From assembly GCA_020736575.1 (NCBI GenBank), contig JAGPYM010000006.1:1364001-1428000 (forward strand): 64,000 nucleotides of DNA, read 5' to 3'. Source of the DNA: Thelonectria olida (taxonomy: Eukaryota; Ascomycota; Sordariomycetes; Hypocreales; Nectriaceae). The position numbers were made by a program, and so were the translations under genes. The notes under the pieces are model-generated. The model saw only the letters and a program-made list of their open reading frames with translations, searched no databases and had not been told where the DNA came from. Below, in pieces: positions 59,651 to 64,000 of this stretch (positions are counted from its first letter, which is position 1; each line of letters starts with the position of its first letter).

Positions 59651-61651
59651 TTACACCACAAAGTTGCATTGTTGAATCCCTGGTTTCCCTCGACCGAGCT
59701 TTTTTCCGCATCGAGGCCCGTTGACTACCTTCTTCCACAGTCTGGAGGGTTTGAAGTGCATGTCATTGACATTGGGGTGCCTCAAAAGAAAAGACTTGAT
59801 TGCTTCAGCCTTCTTGTCGGCCATGAACTTCTTGGCCTTGTTCGCGTATCGTTCATGTTCGTTGTTGTTCTTCGTAACCTTGAGCCACCACAGCTTAGCC
59901 GAGATCTGGGCGTCGAGAAGACTGAGTTGCGCCTGATCTTGAACGTCTTGAGCATTGGCCAAATGTTGAGTGGCTTTGCCCTTAATAATGTCAACCGTCT
60001 TCGCCAACTCCGCCCTAGTTCTATAGAGGCGTTCTTTTGCATCCGCTTTGATAGGGGACAAAGACCGATGAGCCTTGTGGAATCGGGTCATGAGATCCTT
60101 GAGCAAACTATCAGAAGCAGTCAAGACATTGCCAGAAGCTAGTCCGAGTGACCGCCTAGCCTCCTCTATACGTCGCTCTGCCTCTTGAGCAGCAGCTGGG
60201 ACAAGGTCGGTCAGATTTTGGGCAAAACTCTTCGTCATCTCCAAGGCTTCTTCCATGAGACCCTTCTCAAAGGTAATTTGGAACACCTGGCGAATCCTGG
60301 GCCGGCAAAGCGCCGTGATCTCAACCTGGACGGCACCATGGCACTCTGCTTGGGGGAATTTAATGAGCATGCCGTCTTCGGCGACAGAAACATCAATAGG
60401 CACGGTGCGAAGTTTCCGAGTTGCTGAGAAGCTCAGGCACTTCTTCATGAGCCATGCGTATTTGATATCGTCGGGTATGCGCACAAGAAATTGGCCGGTC
60501 TGCTGCTTGAAGACGGCCAAATCCGGCTTCTTGCCTCCAAAGAGCCCTTCGTCTTGTTTGACATTTCTTAGTGGCACTAACTGATCAGATCCCGTCAAAG
60601 TTGACAGAGCTGTCGCCGATGACGAAGTTGTTGTGGCATCAATGATAGCAGCTGTTGTTGTGTGGGTAGTGACCGCCGGGGTAGCTGTGGGAATGTGGAG
60701 CTCCGATGGTGGAGATGTCATCGACACCAAGACGGGGATCAAGAGGGCGATGAGAATGAGGACGACAGGGGGGATGTTGAATCCCGTCTCCATGATCCTG
60801 TCCCAGGCCGCCTTTTCTTTCTCGCGGAACTCCTGATACCAGTCATGGAACACCTGGTGTCCTTCAGAGTGTTTATTATCGTCTTCCTCTTCAGCCTCGG
60901 GGATAAATCCACCTGCCTCGGCGGGCCGATCCACAATCCTGCTAGCTTCCGGGGTGGGAATGGAAGGGGTCTTGAGGCTCTGTTGCGTGTAATCGAGAGA
61001 AGACCGAGAAGCAGCATCATCCTCAGACTCGTATTCGTCGTCATGATCATGGTGAGGAGCTTGTTCGGTGATGGTGGCCTGCGACTGTGCCTGCAGGTCA
61101 ACAGATGATGAAATATCAGGTTCTTCATCATGAACATGATGCACGGGGTTGGCAACAGGCTCAAAACCATCAGCGATGGACTCGTCGTCAAACGTTTGTT
61201 CAGTGTCGGCAAGACTGGTAGTGTCTTCATCGAGACGGTGGAACTCGAGAGAGCCGACAGACTCGCTCAAAGATTCAACATAGGCCTCTGATTGATATTC
61301 GGAGTCGCTGCCGGTGACAAGTTCGTAGGTAGACCCGGACAAGCCGGGCTCTTCGGTAGAAATGACACGCATGATGGCAGGGTCACTAGAAGATATCCAG
61401 TTCGCAAGGTGACGGTTTCCTTGGGGTCGGGGGAATCGGAGGGATGGTTCGGAAGTCGAGAGCGGATCCCGAGTTGACGTCGGGTTGGTCGTCGGTGTTG
61501 TCGGAGTGAGGTCAGATGTAGAAGTGGTGGTATTGTGACGAGGGATCACGTTCACAATCGGTTCGGGGAGGTACACAGAGTCGTCCGGGGCAGATTCGGT
61601 ATCACGACGAGTGACGGACGGGATGCGAGGAGAGCAGCCCACCTGTTCCAT
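59651..61651 (-). CDS. Single-pass membrane protein with acidic disordered N-terminus and helical C-terminus
   Basis: A single long frame of 666 residues from the ATG at 61651. Residues 1-270 are disordered and acidic/Ser-Thr-rich, with STYELVTGSDSEYQSEAY and LADTEQTFDDESIADGFEPV. One hydrophobic span, VVLILIALLIPVLVSM, lies at about 290-312, preceded by EKEKAAWDRIMETGFNIPP. After a Thr-rich linker comes a probably folded domain (DLAVFKQQTGQFLVRIPDDI to VQVEITALCRPRIRQVFQIT), then about 200 residues of amphipathic helix (AAAQEAERRIEEARRSLG, QISAKLWWLKVTKNNNEHER). Several aromatic-x-x-aliphatic sites in the acidic part (YELV, FHRL) could be Atg8-interacting motifs. I recognise no named family. 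The layout recalls ER or nuclear-envelope autophagy receptors. An alternative start is the micro-exon ATG CCG at 61972-61977 (donor GTAAGT), spliced over 329 nt to 61642. Confidence 0.75.
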   Translation of the reverse strand: MEQVGCSPRIPSVTRRDTESAPDDSVYLPEPIVNVIPRHNTTTSTSDLTPTTPTTNPTSTRDPLSTSEPSLRFPRPQGNRHLANWISSSDPAIMRVISTEEPGLSGSTYELVTGSDSEYQSEAYVESLSESVGSLEFHRLDEDTTSLADTEQTFDDESIADGFEPVANPVHHVHDEEPDISSSVDLQAQSQATITEQAPHHDHDDEYESEDDAASRSSLDYTQQSLKTPSIPTPEASRIVDRPAEAGGFIPEAEEEDDNKHSEGHQVFHDWYQEFREKEKAAWDRIMETGFNIPPVVLILIALLIPVLVSMTSPPSELHIPTATPAVTTHTTTAAIIDATTTSSSATALSTLTGSDQLVPLRNVKQDEGLFGGKKPDLAVFKQQTGQFLVRIPDDIKYAWLMKKCLSFSATRKLRTVPIDVSVAEDGMLIKFPQAECHGAVQVEITALCRPRIRQVFQITFEKGLMEEALEMTKSFAQNLTDLVPAAAQEAERRIEEARRSLGLASGNVLTASDSLLKDLMTRFHKAHRSLSPIKADAKERLYRTRAELAKTVDIIKGKATQHLANAQDVQDQAQLSLLDAQISAKLWWLKVTKNNNEHERYANKAKKFMADKKAEAIKSFLLRHPNVNDMHFKPSRLWKKVVNGPRCGKKLGRGKPGIQQCNFVV

Positions 61652-64000
61652 AACGAGAAGGAGAACAAATCAGCAAGGATGCCTTAGCACATCGTAGGCT
61701 TCAACTTGAGCGAAGCTGTCCGAAGCATGCAGAGGAGGCCGTGAGCAATGAGACGGAAGCTTATATCGTGAGGGGCAAATATCGGGTGAGAGAGGGGCGA
61801 ACGGATCGCCGGAGGATGGAGGGGTTGAATGAGGAAGACGACGGATCAGGATGGATGGATGAATGGCGGCGGCGGGGTTCCAAAACAGGCAGCCTGAAAG
61901 GACGCAAGTAAGAAGGAAATTGTCGACGACGAGGAAGAAAGAGTGAGGGAAAGAAGAAGATTTGAACTTACCGGCATGTGTTAGGCAGGGAGGAAGTGTA
62001 GATGGAAGAAGCGGAATAACGCTTCGGCGCTGATGGGAACTCGATATCCTTCTTGTTCCCGTTGGGCCTGGTTTGTAAGATGGATGGGAAAGTGCAGGAT
62101 GACTTGGTGAAGGTGTGAGCTAAGTATTATCCCCCAGCAAAAGCAAGTGTAAGACACCTCAGTGCTGGTTTGTTGAAATACATACCTTCCACTGGTTTGT
62201 TGTGAAAGTAATTGCGTCGTATCCCTTTCTCCAGCGGCTGAGGTGTTCTTGCCTGTTTGCCTGCCTGCCTGCTTGCTTTGAGGGGCGTATTGAAGGCTGC
62301 CTAGATCGGATTGCCAGAAGAGGCGCTTGACGCGGGCAGTGGGGAATTGCTTTGTGCGAGAACTGGCTGATTTGGCAAAGGGGACCGGCCCTGCAATCAA
62401 AGACGTCGGGTTGCAAGGAGCGGTCGAAGTTTCGGGCAGTGTTTGAGAGGTGGAAGGACGAGACGGCTCGATATGGATGCGAGTCTGGGAGTGAACGGCC
62501 CTTTCTTTGTCTTGCGCGAACGATAAGATGGCCCTGATCCTGGCCACGTTGGGGATCCTATCGGACGCTATTGATCGGGCGCGGCGTGGTGGAGGGGGAG
62601 GGGGAGGGGCAGGACAAGCGTGAGGTGGACTGAAGTGGACTGAAGTGGAAGGGGAGATGGAAGAGCTGAAGGGCGGTGGAAAGAAGGTGGAAGGGAGAGA
62701 GGAAAAGAAGAAGAGATAAAGGATGGAGTGGTTTGATTGTGGTTGAAGACACCAAAAAATTTTCAAGAAAAAGTTCTATCTCTAAAAGAACCTTTGCGGG
62801 CAGGCGGGCACATGTCAACAAGGTTGCCTTCTTGCTGCATTCACGCACGCCAATCCGCAGAGCTCAGACGTAACTTTCATGGACCAAAGACTGAACGTGA
62901 ATTTCTGTTTTGGAGGCACTTTAATAATGAATTGGATAACAAATGTCTTGTCATAAGTGCAAGCAACTAGGAGTCGGATATTATACAGCCCTCTGACCGC
63001 TCCTCCCTCGTCCTCCATGGTCCTTCAGACTGTCGATAGAGGTGATGTCAATGTTGAATAACTGACGAGACAAAAGGAAAGACGGGCCAAAAATAAAGGA
63101 TCCACCTCGCGTCGACCAGTGAGGGGCACATCTTCATGCACAAATCATAATGTACATGCACTCACTCCCGGGTTCCCACCTCCGCCTCGTGGACACTCTC
63201 TCGGAATAAAGTCCACGTCAGATCAGGGACATACCAAGAGTCAATGGTATTTCCTTCGTCTTTTCTTCTTTCCTCTCTCCCCTCTCTTCTCTCATTCTCA
63301 CTGATGGATGCCCAACGGCCTAATCCTTCAACTCCTAACTACCCAGGCAGTCATTTATTCCCACTATTACGGTTCTGCCCAACTTGCGACACCTCATGTC
63401 TTCCTGTTATCATTCCGGCCCCCACCGTCAAATGGCCGTCGTGACTTGTCCCTGCCATTTAGCGCAAGTCACAACTGCGGGGTACCGACTTGGGAGACCT
63501 CGTGAGCATCTTGACGACGAACCATTTTCCCGGCCATGGACGAAGCTCCCCATTTCAATGCCTCTGGACATCAGCAAAGAATCAGACCAGTTTCTTGTCA
63601 CGTATTCGGCAATAATCCCTCTTCTTCAACTAATTCACCCATTCATCCTCTCTCTCAATGTTAGCTATGATTAAGCCGGATTCTTATTATCCTCCCCCAC
63701 CATCAACCGTCAACTATTGAACGCGAGCGTGGACGTAACTTTCGCCGATGCATTGCCTTGATGCAAATCCCCAACAGACTCCACATGGCATCTCCCTTGC
63801 TTAATTATAAGACTCATCACCACATTGTCGAATATGCAAGCCTTTGAATCAAACACGTCCCTCGCTTTCTATCTGGGTATGACGTAAGACGGTCCCAGAT
63901 GACACCTTTTCAACCTCTTCATCCCCACCACATTGAAAGCGCAAAAGAAGTGCTCGTACTGTAATTTCAATGCTCGCCATGCGCTGTGTTGGTGAATCGT
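61652..64000. other. Intergenic to the window edge
   Basis: No supportable gene. The strand near the membrane-protein start is purine-rich. A CTGC tetramer run lies at about 62259-62275, and G5/G5/G4 runs lie at 62594-62609. The minus-strand frame at 61981-62766 is low-complexity (F, S, P) and is not accepted. Confidence 0.5.
62594..62613 (+). repeat. G-run tract, possible quadruplex
   Basis: Runs of five, five and four G separated by single A, then GG after a two-base loop. The fourth run is too short for a four-layer fold, so a two- or three-layer structure is the most it could form. Confidence 0.45.

Noticed and set aside
61981..62766. 261-codon minus-strand frame rich in F, S and P
   Set aside because: Low complexity in a pyrimidine-rich stretch upstream of the membrane-protein gene, with no conserved feature.
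1..64000. tRNA, rRNA, CRISPR array, intact transposon or biosynthetic gene cluster
   Set aside because: Reading both strands I found no convincing tRNA arms, no regularly spaced direct repeats, no transposase or reverse-transcriptase-like frame, and no polyketide or peptide synthetase. A covariance-model and repeat search would be needed to exclude small or degraded cases.

Overview
This window looks like chromosomal DNA from a filamentous ascomycete, most likely a Sordariomycete and plausibly Hypocreales. The genes are monocistronic and lie on both strands. They carry short introns: I reconstructed 28, from 50 to 322 nt and mostly 50-110, with GTRNGY-like donors, CTRAC/CTAAC-like branch sites and YAG acceptors. 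The families are typical of moulds: Zn2Cys6 and C2H2 regulators with fungal-type middle domains, an F-box protein, a CAP protein, a GH5 glucanase, and fungal Fzo1, Tom22 and Vps2. I saw no tRNA, rRNA, CRISPR array, intact transposon or secondary-metabolite cluster. The family names come from reading the proteins by eye, not from a database search.

Layout. 0-6.4 kb: the 3' part of an F-box-type gene (+) converges on a C2H2/fungal_trans regulator (-), whose true N-terminus lies in a small upstream exon. 6.4-15.8 kb: about 9.3 kb in which I can support no gene. 15.8-25 kb: a secreted CAP/PR-1-like protein (+), a peroxisomal D-amino-acid oxidase ending in SKL (+), and a large protein with an N-terminal ADF-H-like domain and a C-terminal PH-like module (-). 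27-32 kb: a PP2C phosphatase of the Ptc1 type (-) and the ESCRT-III subunit Vps2/Did4 (-). Vps2 is head-to-head with the mitofusin Fzo1 (+, 32.9-35.7 kb). 36-41 kb: a small secreted, extremely basic low-complexity protein (-), an adenosine-deaminase-like enzyme (-) and Tom22 (-). 41.4-44.6 kb: a 999-residue Zn2Cys6 regulator (-), followed by about 6 kb with only a degraded-looking gene relic near 48.6-49.3 kb. 50.6-61.7 kb: a secreted GH5 glucanase (+), the YEATS protein Taf14 (-), RanBP1/Yrb1 (-) and a single-pass membrane protein with a long acidic N-terminus (-). The last 2.3 kb hold no gene I can support.

Most genes are housekeeping functions: mitochondrial fusion and import, ESCRT, Ran transport, transcription and phosphatase signalling. 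They are interspersed with accessory or secreted genes: CAP, GH5 and the basic secreted protein. I see no operon-like or cluster logic. The clearest regulatory arrangement is the shared 0.6 kb promoter of Vps2 and Fzo1. The long empty stretches lie upstream of the two transcription-factor genes and fit large regulatory regions, non-coding transcripts or decayed sequence. Several N- and C-termini given here depend on splice junctions I placed by hand. Each junction keeps the reading frame, but none is supported by RNA evidence.
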